Positions 27,389-40,478 of a stretch of DNA of 64,000 bases are shown here, piece after piece. Under the pieces are notes generated by a model. The model made no database searches and was not told the origin of the DNA. It worked only from the letters and a program-made list of their open reading frames with translations. Position 1 is the first letter of the stretch. Every line of letters starts with the position of its first letter. Both the position numbers and the translations under genes were made by a program. The stretch comes from Camarhynchus parvulus (Eukaryota > Chordata > Aves > Passeriformes > Thraupidae): contig NC_044573.1 of assembly GCF_901933205.1 (NCBI RefSeq), forward strand, positions 27,525,493-27,589,492, read 5' to 3'.

Positions 27389-30300
27389 GAAACAGTCCTG
27401 AACTAATAATTTAGATGAAGCAATACATTGAGCATTTGCAAATACTTTCTTTTCTGTGTAATAGTTTTGCAAAGATCTGAATACCCTCATGCACAAGAGA
27501 AACAAATATATATCTGGAAACAATACTGTAAAGGTTTCAAAATAGTGTTTTCAAAAGTTTACATACAGTAAGCTTCCAAAATACTAATCTCAAGAAGAAT
27601 CTTTTTCGTTTTATTTTTCAAAGAATACAAAATTAGAACACAAAGGTAAAGAGATAAGACTTGTTTCCAGTCTTTCTCTGTGATTGAAAAAACACTAATG
27701 TTTTGTACAGCTGTAAATATCTTAATTGAAAGTACGTTCCAAAATTGCCTTAATATGGTAATGCAGAGATTATTCATCTTTCTCTACAAATTCAGAATCT
27801 TGTTTTTTCTGTCCAACCCCAAAACAGCTTCTGCATATTCAATGAGCCGTTAGCAGTCTTCATACTGAAAACTTACTATTGATTCTTTTAGCTTACATTT
27901 AAGGAGAGATTTCTTTCACAGTAACAGTGATGATCGACTCAGTAGAAGAAGAAAATCAGCCGCACCATGATCTACCACAAATGTTCCCAAATGGATCACC
28001 TGACTAAAGATTTAAACTGTATAATCTCTTAGATGGCCATTCCCAAATTGATTTAAACTACACTGATAGATTATTAAGCTGCAGGAAGGAGTTTACAAAC
28101 AAATTTAACTGAATGCCTGCATGCTAAGCAAATATAAATATTCTACTTGTGCATTCATCCCGCTTGAGCCAAGTTGTCCTAAAACTTTTCAGATGATGAA
28201 AAAATTTTGAATATCATCAAGTTTTTCATTCTAGTGTAGACATACTGTAATAATTTTTCTTCCTTTTAATTTAGTTTCAGATTCAGTGCATGTGTAACCA
28301 CTCTTTTCAGATGCCTCCCCACTCTCTTCACTCCTTTCCCTGACCTGTTTGTAGTCTCAAAAGATAATTAAGTTCATAGAAGCTCTTATGAAGATCAGCA
28401 GTCAGGTAGAGGAGAGACACAACTGGTTATTCCACCAAATACTGGCATAGATCAATTCTGTTTGGTATGAAAGGCAGCAAAAGGAGGGCCAAATAGAGAA
28501 AGCACTTCTCATCTTTTCACTTGATAAATCCTACACAGGACATTAAACCTGCATGAAATGAAGCTTCACTACTTCTACTATTTCTACTGCTCACAAATGT
28601 GGTGATTTCACTTAAAACCTACATCTGTATGTGCCAAAGAACTGCTCTAGAAGAGGTATCCTGGTAAGCACACTCACTTTCTGTCTTGATGAAGAGCATT
28701 GCAAAATAAATTAAATTTCTTTTTTCAAATCCCACTCATACAGATCACTATTACAATTTCCCAAGTTTCCTGGGAATGCATCCTTCCAAACCTATGAGAC
28801 TGCAATTTTTTCAATCTTTCATGGATCTCCACTTCTTAATTGGCTTTGAATGACTCTCAGTTCTTTTCTATTAAATTATCTCTTTGTGCTATATCTTCTT
28901 TTATATTTAGTCTTGAAGGACTATATTAACATAATTCTTATTCATACACAGTTACTCACCTTCTTGTAACAGTGATAACATTTCTGTATCAGTGGCATAT
29001 AACTTTCTATACCATTTTTCCAGGAGGGATAAGTTTATTCAGCTATATTCACAAAATCCATAAATAAAGAAGCCAAGGGAAAGTAATTCTGCATGCTGCA
29101 ATGCTGCCTCACATGAGTCAGAGAAATAATATATGCCTCCAAGTTGCTTTAATAGGTATAGTCTCCTAAATGTGATACTATCATTGCCTGAAGGCCTGTA
29201 AACGGGCCTGCAGTTTGATCACACATCTTTTCAAGAAGGAATTGGCAACATGTGGTAAACAACAACAACAAAAAAGAAACAAAGAGAATATTTTTGCTAT
29301 TAAGTTGCTGCCATACAGTAAAACTGATGCTGCAAGAACACAGTCGTAAATGCCAGTCTTGTTTATTACAAATTCAGTTTCACAGCTTCTTATGAAACAT
29401 TTGCTATTGCATCAAGAGAATCTCTCTGGTAATTTCATTCCAACATTTCTTTTGTTTTAGGAGAGCTCATAAAGCACTCAGTCCTAAAGCACTGTATTAT
29501 TAACACCTCAGTCTTCTATTTCTACCAAACAAGTAATACCCACCTATAATTTACACATCTTGAAATAAAGTTCCAACAATTTCTGATTTTATATTAAAAA
29601 AACCCCAAAACTTGAAAAGGGAGTTTGAGTCGCCATGTAAAAAAGAATATTAATACAAGAGAAACTGCTCTTTTGTTCAGTAGCTCTAGTGCAGTCAATG
29701 TTAAACAATGTTACACAAAACAAAGCCCAGAAATTACTGCCATTTTAACAGCCTTTTATTGACATTGTCAAAATAAATGATATGCATAAAATGAAATGGA
29801 TACACAAAGAACTACATTCTACCTAGAAAGGTAAGTGTTCCATTTGTAAACAAAGATTAAACACAGCCTTAAGAATATAAAATTAAAATTGTATTTTAGT
29901 TTAAATATTTCTTATACAGACTGCAAGTCAGACTGCATGAACTTTGGTCTCTGTTCTGCCATTTATTTGCTTTTCAATATTTTTTTTAATAAGTGAAACA
30001 GTTGCAGTGCTTTTCTTTCATGCAGAACACAGCTCAATTCTGTGAACTTTAGAAAGAAGGAATAATTGAAGTTCTAAGTCTCTTCAGAGATACAGTTATT
30101 GTACAAATGTGAAGAGGTGTCCAAAATCACCTTAAGACACTCAAGAATACAAAGGAATGTTATAGTGGCACAACAGTAAGAACCCATAATAGTGGAACAA
30201 TGGCCTAGGAGAAAAATCTCCAGCAACTCTGAAATCACACAACTCTTTCTGTTGACAGGCATGGCTTGTTTTTCCTCGAAGAAAAGTGTGTCAACATGAA

Positions 30301-33300
30301 CCAAACTTAAATGTCTGCTAATTTTAACTGTGATGAGTCGTGAAGGTTATAGAAAGAGAGGGGAGAGGAAGAACACTGCTCTGGTTAAAGCCTTGGACAA
30401 GTCCTCTACTCACAGCTCAGAATTCCACTCTGAATTTGTATATACCTAGATCATGTTTCAAGTCCTGTCTGAAACACAGACTTTTTTATCATATGTCACA
30501 ACTCCTGTGAACAATATATTAAAGTAGAACTTGTGAGATGATCAGTTACTAATTTCATCTAATCTATGTAGGGAGAAAAAGCAACAATACCTACATGTAT
30601 GTCAAAATAGGAACGTGGGTATAACTTGACCTATATTTCAAGAGCTTATCTAATCACTTAACAATAGTAAAATGAAAATTAAATAAGATTTATTACTTAG
30701 AAAAAGTAATGAGTCTAGGTGAAATGAGATAGAATTAATGATTTTATCTAGGACACACATTATAAATGCTAAACAATGAGAATAATAATTTGGAATGAGC
30801 GTGTTTATTCTTTGTTAACCAACACATTGTCCTCAGGGTTTTGCAAATGAATCACTGATTATTTACATACCATCAGTCAGTCATCAGTTTCAGTCAAGAC
30901 ATCAGTCATATTTGTCTAACATTTTTCTACACAGGAAAAGATGTTACAGTAAAACAGAGAATATCTGATATCTCCAAATATATAAACACATTCTGATATA
31001 TTAAAAGCATATAGATTTCAGTAGTGTATTACTTAAGACAGCTACAAAAGCAAGTCATTAAAATGACAAAATATGGCAGGAGATGGAACAGCATTATCAG
31101 TTTAACTCTATTTCCCTATTTTCCTTCACCAGAAGGACTTCCTATGGTATTATATGGGTATACTAAAGTGCTATATGTGCACTCCAGACAGTTGATTATG
31201 CAACTCAAAACCAACATTTAATTCATGGACATCTTTTTGCCCAAATTTTGATGCACTGGTAACCTGCTAAGGCCTAAGGAGTGCACCTAATTGCTCCCAA
31301 TGAGACCATTTAATGCTCCTCCCTGCTGCCCCTTCTCTCCCATGGATGTGCTGCTTGCAAAGATTACAGGTCCCAGCACATGAAAGACAATCAAGTTCTA
31401 GCACGAACACCTGAACTGTTAAAACAGCAACAGAGAGTCAAGAAGTCAAAGTTTTACTTGCTGTTCTTTCACTGTCTCACTGAGATGCTGCTGGACAAGG
31501 CAGACTATCCTTTAGCCTTCTCATTTAAAGTCTCCTCCTAAAACAGAAAATGCCTACATAGACCTTCTGTAAACAAGCAACTACCTTCCTAAACAGAAGT
31601 TACTAAAGAAATTAAAAGCTTTAAATGGCACATTATTAGCTAGCAACTGGTAGACAAAATGCTGTGCATTTTTTTTTGTAATATAGAAGAAAAAGAGTAG
31701 AACATATTTTTTTTTTTGTTTTTACTTTATGTTTTATGGTACAATGATTAATGACATTGCCACTATCAATTAGACAAAAATAAAAGTGACGGATCAGTCA
31801 ACCTCAGTATGTTTACTGCTGAGAGTAACTGTTTCAATGCTAAAGCTTTTATTTTTTTATTTTTGTCTTAAACCTCTAAACCCATGAAACAAAGTAAAAG
31901 TGAGTAGTATTAAGCATGCCACTACATGATTATTTTACAGACATATATTTTTAAAAAACCCAAACATATGAAACCTTCTTTTAAGACTGCAGTCATGAAA
32001 GGATTTTTTTATATTTAACAAAAGTTACCAATGCAAATCACAGCATTCAAACCAAGCATCACTAAGAATCATATGAAATCACCATACAGATGCACATTCA
32101 TGTTAATACTATTCTCTCTTAAGAAGACATAGTCTACTAAGCTGAAAGCTAGAACAAAAGAACCCCAGAACATTAAACCAACTCAGTCCTTGTAACAGCA
32201 ACTGGCACTTTTATAAACAAAATTTACATTAAAATCTCAATATATGAGGTGCTGTAGGATTTAAGCCCTGATCTGAAGCCTTAGAAAGAGCCCCAGTACT
32301 AGGGGTACTAACAGGGGCTGTGGGCTCAGCATGGAAACATCCTTCAGAAAATCCTACCAAAGTGCTTTATGCACCTATGTATATGCAAATACAGATTTGT
32401 TGGTTCATGAGTTTTACAGATTTGCTACCTTCAAATTATATGTTCAACAACTTCTCAGTATTTTTTTCTTCAAGAAACAGCAGTGTAGAACAAATGCAAG
32501 AGTTTTAAAAATATCTATTTCCAAGATCCACTTCCCACTTTAAGACCACTGTACATTGCTTGTTCTACATAGTATGGGCGGACCACGACAGATAAAACAA
32601 GCACCATCATTATGTAATAACTGCAATTATTTTTATGGCTATTGAATTCCATTCTTCCTATGCAATACATAAAATGCAAATGTAAAGAAATAGTACAAAT
32701 TACAAGCCCTAACAAGGCAGTAAATCTGAACCAAGTCACGCAACATAACATGTCTATAAACTTTCCCACCAGATGCAAAAAGGCTTTCAAAAGCTGCTCT
32801 TTTTAACTTATTTTTCTTAATTTTTTAAAGAAAATTAATGAAAATCCCCCTATCTCTAGTCATATCTAAATAGCAAATTAGAAGTTCTACCAAATTTGAG
32901 GGGAATTCACAGAAATTGAGATTAATATTGTAAGATTTATCAGTAGATGTGGTGGTTCTTTCCTTTACTATTGCATTATAAAAATAAAATGTTTAAAAAT
33001 AAAAGAACTGTCATCAGAAATACAGTTGATTGGAGACTATGATTCATATTAAGATCATAACCTATAAAAATCATCAGCTGTGCAGAATGAGCTGTTCCAG
33101 TTGACAGATCTTATTAGCAAAATCTTCCAATAAATTACAGAAAATGCTGATTTTAAAAAATTGCTTTTGGCTTTCAGCATACGGAGCTTAAGGTGCTCCT
33201 GACACTAACATATTTTATGTGGTTTTAGTCACTAGATGCTACAAACAACTCATCTTGTTCTGGAAAAGCTGTACTAATAAATTTAGTGAGAACGAAGGGA

Positions 33301-35852
33301 TTTTTTTCCCCACAATTCAAATGTAACACAATTTGATCATGAAGTACACTTTTTTACACATTTGCTCCCCTTGGTTTGTGGGCAAAAGACATTAAGAACA
33401 AAATCATGAAAGGATGACTAATTAAATCATAGTGATTGTAAGTATTTCTGCAGCTTCACTGAACTAAAGCAGTTATCACTTTACTCTTAGCTCTCCAATA
33501 CCAGAATCAGTAGATTCTGTGACAAAACAAGAGGTGACCTATTCTGAGGTCAATAATACGACTACAATGGTATGACCAGCCAAGAAGCACAATACAGTGG
33601 AATATGAAAGATCTTACACACTTTCACCTACAGTGACAAGTGAAGCATCTTGCAAATTAAAAAAAAAACCAAAACAAAATCCCCGAACATTTGCAGCTGA
33701 CAGATCTTATGTTTTTTAAGCTTTAATGAAAAACTAGACACTTAAAATATTTCAGCACCAAAAAAAATTTTCTGATTTCACAATTTCATGACATGAAGAC
33801 ATTTTTTTTTCCCCTCCTCATGTTATTTTTGGCCTCAGTGAACAAGTAAGGCCCAGCAGCTCGAGTTTGCCTGCTTCTGGCACTGGGCTGCTACTCTGAC
33901 AATGGCCAACACATCGAGCTAAAGGAGCACTCCCTCACTGGTACTTTGTTGTTTGTTTCAATGGAAAACATGGACAGCAAAAATAAACTGCAGATTACTG
34001 GGCCAGGCTAAAATGAAAGACTCTATAAGAGACAAGCATCAATGACACCTACACCGATAAATGTCTTCTGCAAACACAGCTTACATTTATTTTCCCAGCC
34101 TCCAGATCATGCAATTTACTGTCTTCAGAAAAGAAGCTACAAATCCTACTGTTTCAAATACTGCCAGTACTAACTTGCAGAGACCCATTTCTAATCTAAA
34201 ATCTCAGTGGCTCATTATAATTGCATGTTATAAAGTTTGCCTTTACTAACAGAAGAAGCCCAGACAATCTTTGATGATCCATTATTCTGTTTAAATAAGT
34301 TAATGCTGGTATAGTAATCAATCTACTGAATATCATACTGTCAACTACTTTTAAAACAAACTATTTGCTCCAAATGCTTGCATACATCTCAAGATAAGGA
34401 ATACTTTATGGAATGAAATTCAGGAAGTTAACTTTGTGCCTTTGTCACAAAGTCTTAAGTAGTATAATATTAGGAGCAATCTAAATTAGTCCAAAAGATC
34501 TCTATGTAAAGCATGATCAGATTATTGTGAATTATGAGGACTACATTTTATTTCAGGATTATCTGTCAGTCTTATAAACTTCCAGTTTTTCTATTGGTAA
34601 AACAGGTAAAATGACACCAGGCACCACAGACCTGACCAGCTTCATATGGCATGCATTGCATTCTATCCAATGCAACATAAATATGCTTTGGAAGGTAGTC
34701 AAATAGAATATGCTGCATAACATTCTACACTGTTTTGAGAGGTAGCTGCCTGGCACAGACTAAAACAGTCTAGTGCAAAAAGATCAAGTCAGATCTGAGC
34801 TCCACATCATTCTTGTCACTGTTGTGATCTCAACACACTACACATCAGGTTTTAGTCAGCTACAAACAAAATCAATGAAGCTTAAAAGCAAAATAAAATA
34901 TTCTTTTTCAGAATATTTAGCTCAGGTTTTTGAAACAGCATTAGAACTTCACACAAGTGCATTTGTGTTTTGGTATTTGCAGCAATTTAACACAAACCTT
35001 AAATGCTGTCAAAGAAATCAAACTGCTAAAGCACAACAGAAAAGAAATTGGCCTGGAAAAAATCTCATTTGACCCTGCATATTACATTTTTGTTTGTTCT
35101 GTACTACAGTTAATTACTCAAACATAGACAAGTATTGCAGCCTTTTCACAGTACCTGGAATTTGGTCTACATTGTAAACAAAAGTTGCAGTGAAGTCTTT
35201 TAAGAGACTTCCAAATGATGAAATCAGACTAAGGAAAGAAACACAAATATGTTCTTATCTTTCAATTTGAACTTGAGGATAAACCTCTTCCATTGACAGT
35301 CTTACACACAACTGTTTGGCCCCTGGCAATGTGTCTAGACAACGTCTGTTATTTATTTCAGTTCTAAAAGATCAGCACAAAATACAATGGTCATCACAAA
35401 AAAAAAAAGCATGTAAAGAAACAGGTCTGTGTTGCCAATACTGACAAATTATTGGAAGGCTGCTGGTCACAGCATCATAGCTAAATTAGTCCTGATATTA
35501 GCTATTCACTAGACTACAACAAGCAGGTACATACACATAGGAAATGAGTACCTTAAAAGATACATACAAGAAGGTGGTGTAATCAGGGAACATCTTACGT
35601 AATCGAAACATTAAAAACCCCCACGGAAATAAGAAGAGAAATACCTAAATGTCTTGTTTTTAACAGCATCACTGGCAACACACTCTGAAACCCACTGATA
35701 CTGTGCAAGCATCCTACAGTCACATAAACAAGTACCATTTGTAAATGACTGAGCTGGAAGTTTTTAATGATTTGTCATTATGATTACATATGTGCCACTA
35801 GCTGACGAAAACCACCAAGAAAGAAACAAAACTACACAGAATGAATGCACCT

Positions 35853-36449
35853 AGGTAGCCAAGAAGGTCCATAGCATCCTGCCTTGTATCAGCAATAGTG
35901 TGGCCAAGGCAGTGACCATGCCCTTGTACTGAGCACTGGTGAGGCCACACCTCAGGTGCTGTGTCCAGCTCTGGACCTCCCACTACAAGAAGGACATTGA
36001 GGTGTTGGAACGTGCCCAGAGAAGACCAATGGACCACAAGGCTTGTGATGATGGACAAGTCATCTGGGGTTGTTTAGGCTGGACAATTAGAGGCTCAAGG
36101 AGGGCCCTTATCTCTCTCTACAAACACCTGAAAGGAGGTTGTAATGAGGTGGGGCCCAGCCTCTTTTCCCAGGTAAAAGTAACAGGAGAAGGAGGAAATG
36201 GCCTCAAGTTGCACCAGTGGAGGTTTAGATTTGATATCAGGAAAAATTTCTTCACAGAAAGAGTGATCAGGCACTGGAACTGGCTGCCCAGAGAAGTGGT
36301 GGAGTCACCACCTCTGGAAATGTTCATTTGATGTGTAGATGGGGCACTTAGGGATGGGCATCGGGTTATCGTGGACTTGGCAGTGCTGGGTTAACAGTTC
36401 GACTTCATGATCTTAAAAGTCTTTTCTAACCTAAAAAAATTCTATGAAA
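35853..36449 (+). repeat. CR1 LINE, 5'-truncated 3' end (~0.6 kb)
   Basis: The longest mobile-element fragment in the window. It starts inside ORF2 (AKKVHSILPCISNSVA), with the conserved VRPHLRCCVQLW and HYKKDIEVLERAQRR blocks from about 35940 to 36030. It then runs through the typical CR1 tail, including CTGAAAGGAGGTTG, the TTCTTCACAGAAAG block, CTTGGCAGTGCTGGGTTAAC and a degenerate ATTCTATGA terminus near 36440. A stop replaces the residue before ALVRPHL, so the ORF is broken. Orientation is plus, opposite to BABAM2. A 130-codon open frame across 35939-36331 lies wholly inside this element and is not a gene. Confidence 0.93.
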
Positions 36450-37653
36450 ATTTGAAAGAGGTATTTTAGATGTTGAGCCTATTACCTATTTTATTACTGT
36501 GGCATACACAGTATCTGTAATGAGGTAAAAATGCAAACTAGAGTCTGACTCCCAAAGCGAGTATATACGGTGAATACCTCCCTTTATAAAATATTGTGGA
36601 GAAAATGAAAAATACTACAACTAACAAAAATAATTTAATTCAAAACGAACATGCTGATTAAAAATCCAACTGCAAAAAAAAGCAAAGGAAAAGTATACAA
36701 GGATTTTCTTGAGCCAAAGCCTCATTCTTTTCAAATAAGAGAACCTTAATGAAATATTTATCACAATAAACTTTGCAGTAGTTTGAGCCATCAGCTTGAT
36801 TCTGCGGCTGTTTCAACACAAAGTTTTCACTTATATCAACTGGATTTGCATAAGAAAACCATTTGAAAGTGGATACAAAGGTCCACATTCAATTAAAACC
36901 TTTGCATTAAAGTATAGCTTTCTAAAAGAAAAAATAATGAATGTGCTTTTTAAGTGTAAGCCAACATTTCGTTTAGAACAGCTCTTTAGCATAGAAAATA
37001 CACAATGATGCTTTTTCTTTCAAATGTAAAGGAATATGGCAAGAGAAGTTATGAAGAGAGATTTATCTGCTGCAGGCATTATAACAGGTATTATGTTTCC
37101 AACTAAATAAAATCTGAAGAAATTTTACTAGAATAACTGAACAAATTTTGCTACAATTTTAGAATTCAAAGGAAGAAACAGTGTACTCTGCATTGCCCTT
37201 TAAACTATCCTCAGTCTTTCAAATATATATTTTACTTTAAATGTACACACATTGGAACCCAATTTTAAATTTAGTGCCACAAATACTTTTGAAATAACCT
37301 GGCAAATTTGCCTCTCCAGTCTGTAACAATCCAACTTATGCTATACCTCCAAACTTTTATTCTTTATAGGAAAAGTACTCTCACTACAATCAGTATGAAG
37401 TTGACAGAGTAACATCTTATGATTCCAGAGTGTATTCTCAACAACCCCAAAGATTTTGTAACACTGCATACTGATCTCACAGCTTACATCATCAAACCTG
37501 AGTACTGGCTTATGATACAAAGTTTTACTGTCATGCCTGTAGTGTGATTACCTACTGACATCCATAAAAACTTCAGAAGAGCATTAGAAATCACTGGGAT
37601 ACTAGGAGTGATTGATTAGGCAAAAATAATGGTCTTTAATATTTCACCAGATT

Positions 37654-37715
37654 TTAACACAAGTAAAACATAAAAAAACCAAGTTAACACATGTTAAACA
37701 TAAAAAAAAAAGTCA
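37654..37715. repeat. Imperfect ~34-bp tandem duplication
   Basis: ACACAAGTAAAACATAAAAAAA is followed by ACACATGTTAAACATAAAAAAAA-type sequence in the same orientation. The copies are diverged and A-rich, so chance low complexity is possible. Confidence 0.5.
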
Positions 37716-40403
37716 GAGAAAGCACAACAGGTTTGAACTTTGCAAATCATGACAGAGAAGCTACTGCACACTATACAATTGCCTACAGATTAGAACATAT
37801 TTCGAACACATTAAATTCTGCAGTAAAACATTAAGCTGTTAATACACTAACAGCCTTCAATTGCTGATTGCTCTTCCACCTTTCAGGGTAATATATTAAC
37901 AATTATTTCCACTGCATCAATAAAAGCTCGATCAATCATGTACCATAATCCAGCAGGCAGCAGGTAGCATTGAAACCAGCATAACTGGCAGCCATGATGA
38001 AAATAAACTATTTTATTGCAATATATTGGAGGTCTATTTATGTCAAAAATCTCATCCAAAAAAAAAAAAGACATGGACAGCTTAAAAAAAATCTCTTTTT
38101 TGTTTAATAGCTCCTTTACTAATTTGGAGTAGTCAGAGTGCAATTATTTATATCATAACAGAGTAGTCCTGATTCTACCTCCTTTCATGTTGTCTATTTT
38201 GCTGTCACAAGAGATGACATTCATCTAGCTCAGAGTACATACAGGAAGCTAAAGGCAGCACGGGGTATATAAGATCCTGCCTGCTACAAAGCACACTCTG
38301 TCATAACCTATGCTGGAGCCTAAATCAAACCATTTTTCTACTGTCAATAAATACTTCTGGAATAAAACAGTATTTCTTCTCCTGTGGCTACTCAGCCAGA
38401 CTACATGTCACTTTCCTACTACAGATAGTTAACTTGCCAGCTTGCACTGTAGAAGCCTGATCGAGAAAACGATGGACTTCACAAGTACATTGCCCATCAA
38501 GAAGGATCCGCTGCTGTAAAAATCCAGGCTATAACATACAAAACCACATTAATTTTAAAACCCCAAAGCTAAGACATTAAGACTTCTGAAATATCAAAAT
38601 AAAGGCAGACTGGGAAACTTTGATTCTGCTACCTGCTCTGTGTGTCTCTTCACCTCACATTACATATGCATGCAAAATAAACACATGCTTTCCTTCAGAC
38701 TAATGAATCACTCAGTACTCAGGATGAACAAAGCTCCAGGAGGAGACTTGTGGAGCACTAATGATTTATCCACAGTATATGAACCTTGTCTAGAGAAGAT
38801 ATTTAGTGAACGTGATTGGGAATTACAGTAAGGAGGAATATGCTGTCATGCATTAAAACATTACTCTTCAGAAACAACTGCAGGTTCTATCATGGTGTTC
38901 CTACATGATGACAGGTACATAAGTCATATGCCACCTTCCAGCCTGCAAGGCTTCCCAGAAACTGAACACAAAGGTGCAAGACAGCCCTGCAACTGAAGCT
39001 ATTCAACATATTCCTGCACTTGTCCTGAAATTGTCTTGACTTATTTAAAATTGATGCTGAGAAATACAGCACTTGTGAGTTCTGGCAGGAGCAGACAGCA
39101 CAGTTCACATTATACGTTCTCAGTCTTCTTTTTTCCAGAGTCTTTCCGAAGCAAATCACACCTAGCTTGCAGTCTAGGTGAACTGTTGCTGTGTCCTACT
39201 TAACACCAACCTTCCAGAAAAGGCTGTAGCCAACCCTCTTACATCTGATCAGAAACATTCCCATCAAGTGAGAAGAAAAGCCCAACTGAAGACAGCAGCT
39301 GGGAGAAGAACTGCTACTGAAAGTATCTGCATGCTCTCAAGAAGCAGCTCCTTACTCAAACATAAAAACTACAGAAGCTAGAAAGATCATAGGGTTCCAA
39401 TCTCAAACTGCAACCAAAAATTTCAGTCAAGATTACAGTTGTGCCTGCCTTTACTTTCATGGTTTGTAGCTTGAGGCATCTTGGTGAAACACTGAAGACT
39501 CACACTTGCAACTGTGATTTAACAATAGTTGAAGACAGTTCTAACAATAAGACGAAGAGGAGGTAATGGAATCCACACTGACAATTTCCTCTCAACACAT
39601 TAGTTTTTAAAGATTAAGTAGCTATTCCTATTTCCAAATATTTAAAAGAAGGCAGACACACAGTTTAAAGGAAAGATGAGTGGTGGCAACATCAACTGAC
39701 TCAAACCTTGTCTGCAGTGGAAGTTCTGACACTTCATTCTGACAGTCATGATAGACAGAAAAACCAGCTCTCACTGCATTCTCTAAATATAGTAACATTG
39801 ACCTTATGATGGGCTTCCACAGTAGCTGCTCCAAAGAGAGACTGTCCCCGTGCTGTAAAAACACTCATTTCAAATTCTTCCATGGTGGCAGTTTGTCACA
39901 AATTGCTTTTCCTGGTTTTATTTCTCCTCTTAGCAAAGAAATAAATGCTTTTTCATCCCAATTTGCAAAAATACTCTACAGTATGACTTTCAAAAGTATC
40001 AGGTTAAATTTCTGTTCATTGTGAACAATGAAGTAATCACTGAAGCTTTCAGTTCAAGTAACCAGAATTTGCTTTCATTCCCTGTTAAGAAATGGTATAT
40101 TTAGTTTGCTTTTCTGCTTCTACTATCAAGACTATTGGTACAATTGAGACTGTTCATTAAAAATTCCAACACTGACATGTCATGAAATTCCACAGACTCA
40201 TATAAAAGATGCCACTAAAGTAGCACACAAAACAACAGCATGTCCAACATCACCTTCCAACAATGTGATTCAATTAGATTTAGAAATGGTGAACTTTCAA
40301 ATTCTTGGAGAGCAGGAAGGCAGGAAAGTCAAAATAATTACTAAGGAGATTGGAATAATTCATACTCTCTCACAAATACTGTCAACTTAGACAGTTATTT
40401 TAC

Positions 40404-40478
40404 CTTAAGAAGGTATGTAGGAATATTGCTGAAATCAACAGGCAACTTCAAGAGGAAGCGAGCCGAGAATTCTCCGGT
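40404..40478 (-). CDS. BABAM2: BABAM2 internal exon C (about residues 166-190)
   Basis: A short exon of 25 codons, phase 0 at both ends, reading [20 protein letters not shown] followed by TYLLK. It joins directly to the exon B frame (..KKNNW then TGEFS..) and to the exon D frame (..TYLLK then DVNED..). That reproduces the known uninterrupted order of vertebrate BABAM2. The acceptor is the pyrimidine-rich CCTTTTTTCCACAG and the donor is AAG|GTAAAA, a somewhat weaker site because it lacks G at +5. Intron 40479-44226 separates it from exon B and the 33.8-kb intron 6585-40403 from exon D. This segment belongs to the central part of the protein between the two UEV-like domains. No stop or frameshift is present. 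Confidence 0.96.

Larger units (their letters stand above)
6585..40403 (-). other. BABAM2: BABAM2 intron between exons C and D (33.8 kb)
   Basis: A 33819-bp intron, more than half the window, with a GTAAAA donor at its 40403 end and a TACAG acceptor at its 6585 end. Its recognisable content is a CR1 ORF2 fragment near 8.5 kb, a longer CR1 3' fragment at 35.85-36.45 kb, a two-copy ~80-bp tandem duplication near 15.9 kb, several poly(A)/poly(T) runs, a T/G-rich low-complexity tract near 12.75 kb and small hairpins. Long blocks such as 16.1-23.3, 23.5-27.3 and 27.4-35.8 kb are AT-rich and featureless to my eye. I found no nested gene in either orientation. Confidence 0.9.

Noticed and set aside
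28195..28240. snoRNA- or miRNA-like fold around GATGATGAAAAAATTTTG
   Set aside because: The pairing is weak and AT-only, with no C/D box pair at proper spacing.
35939..36331. 130-codon plus-strand open frame as a gene
   Set aside because: It lies inside the CR1 element. Its first part is ORF2 C-terminus and the rest is CR1 3' untranslated sequence.
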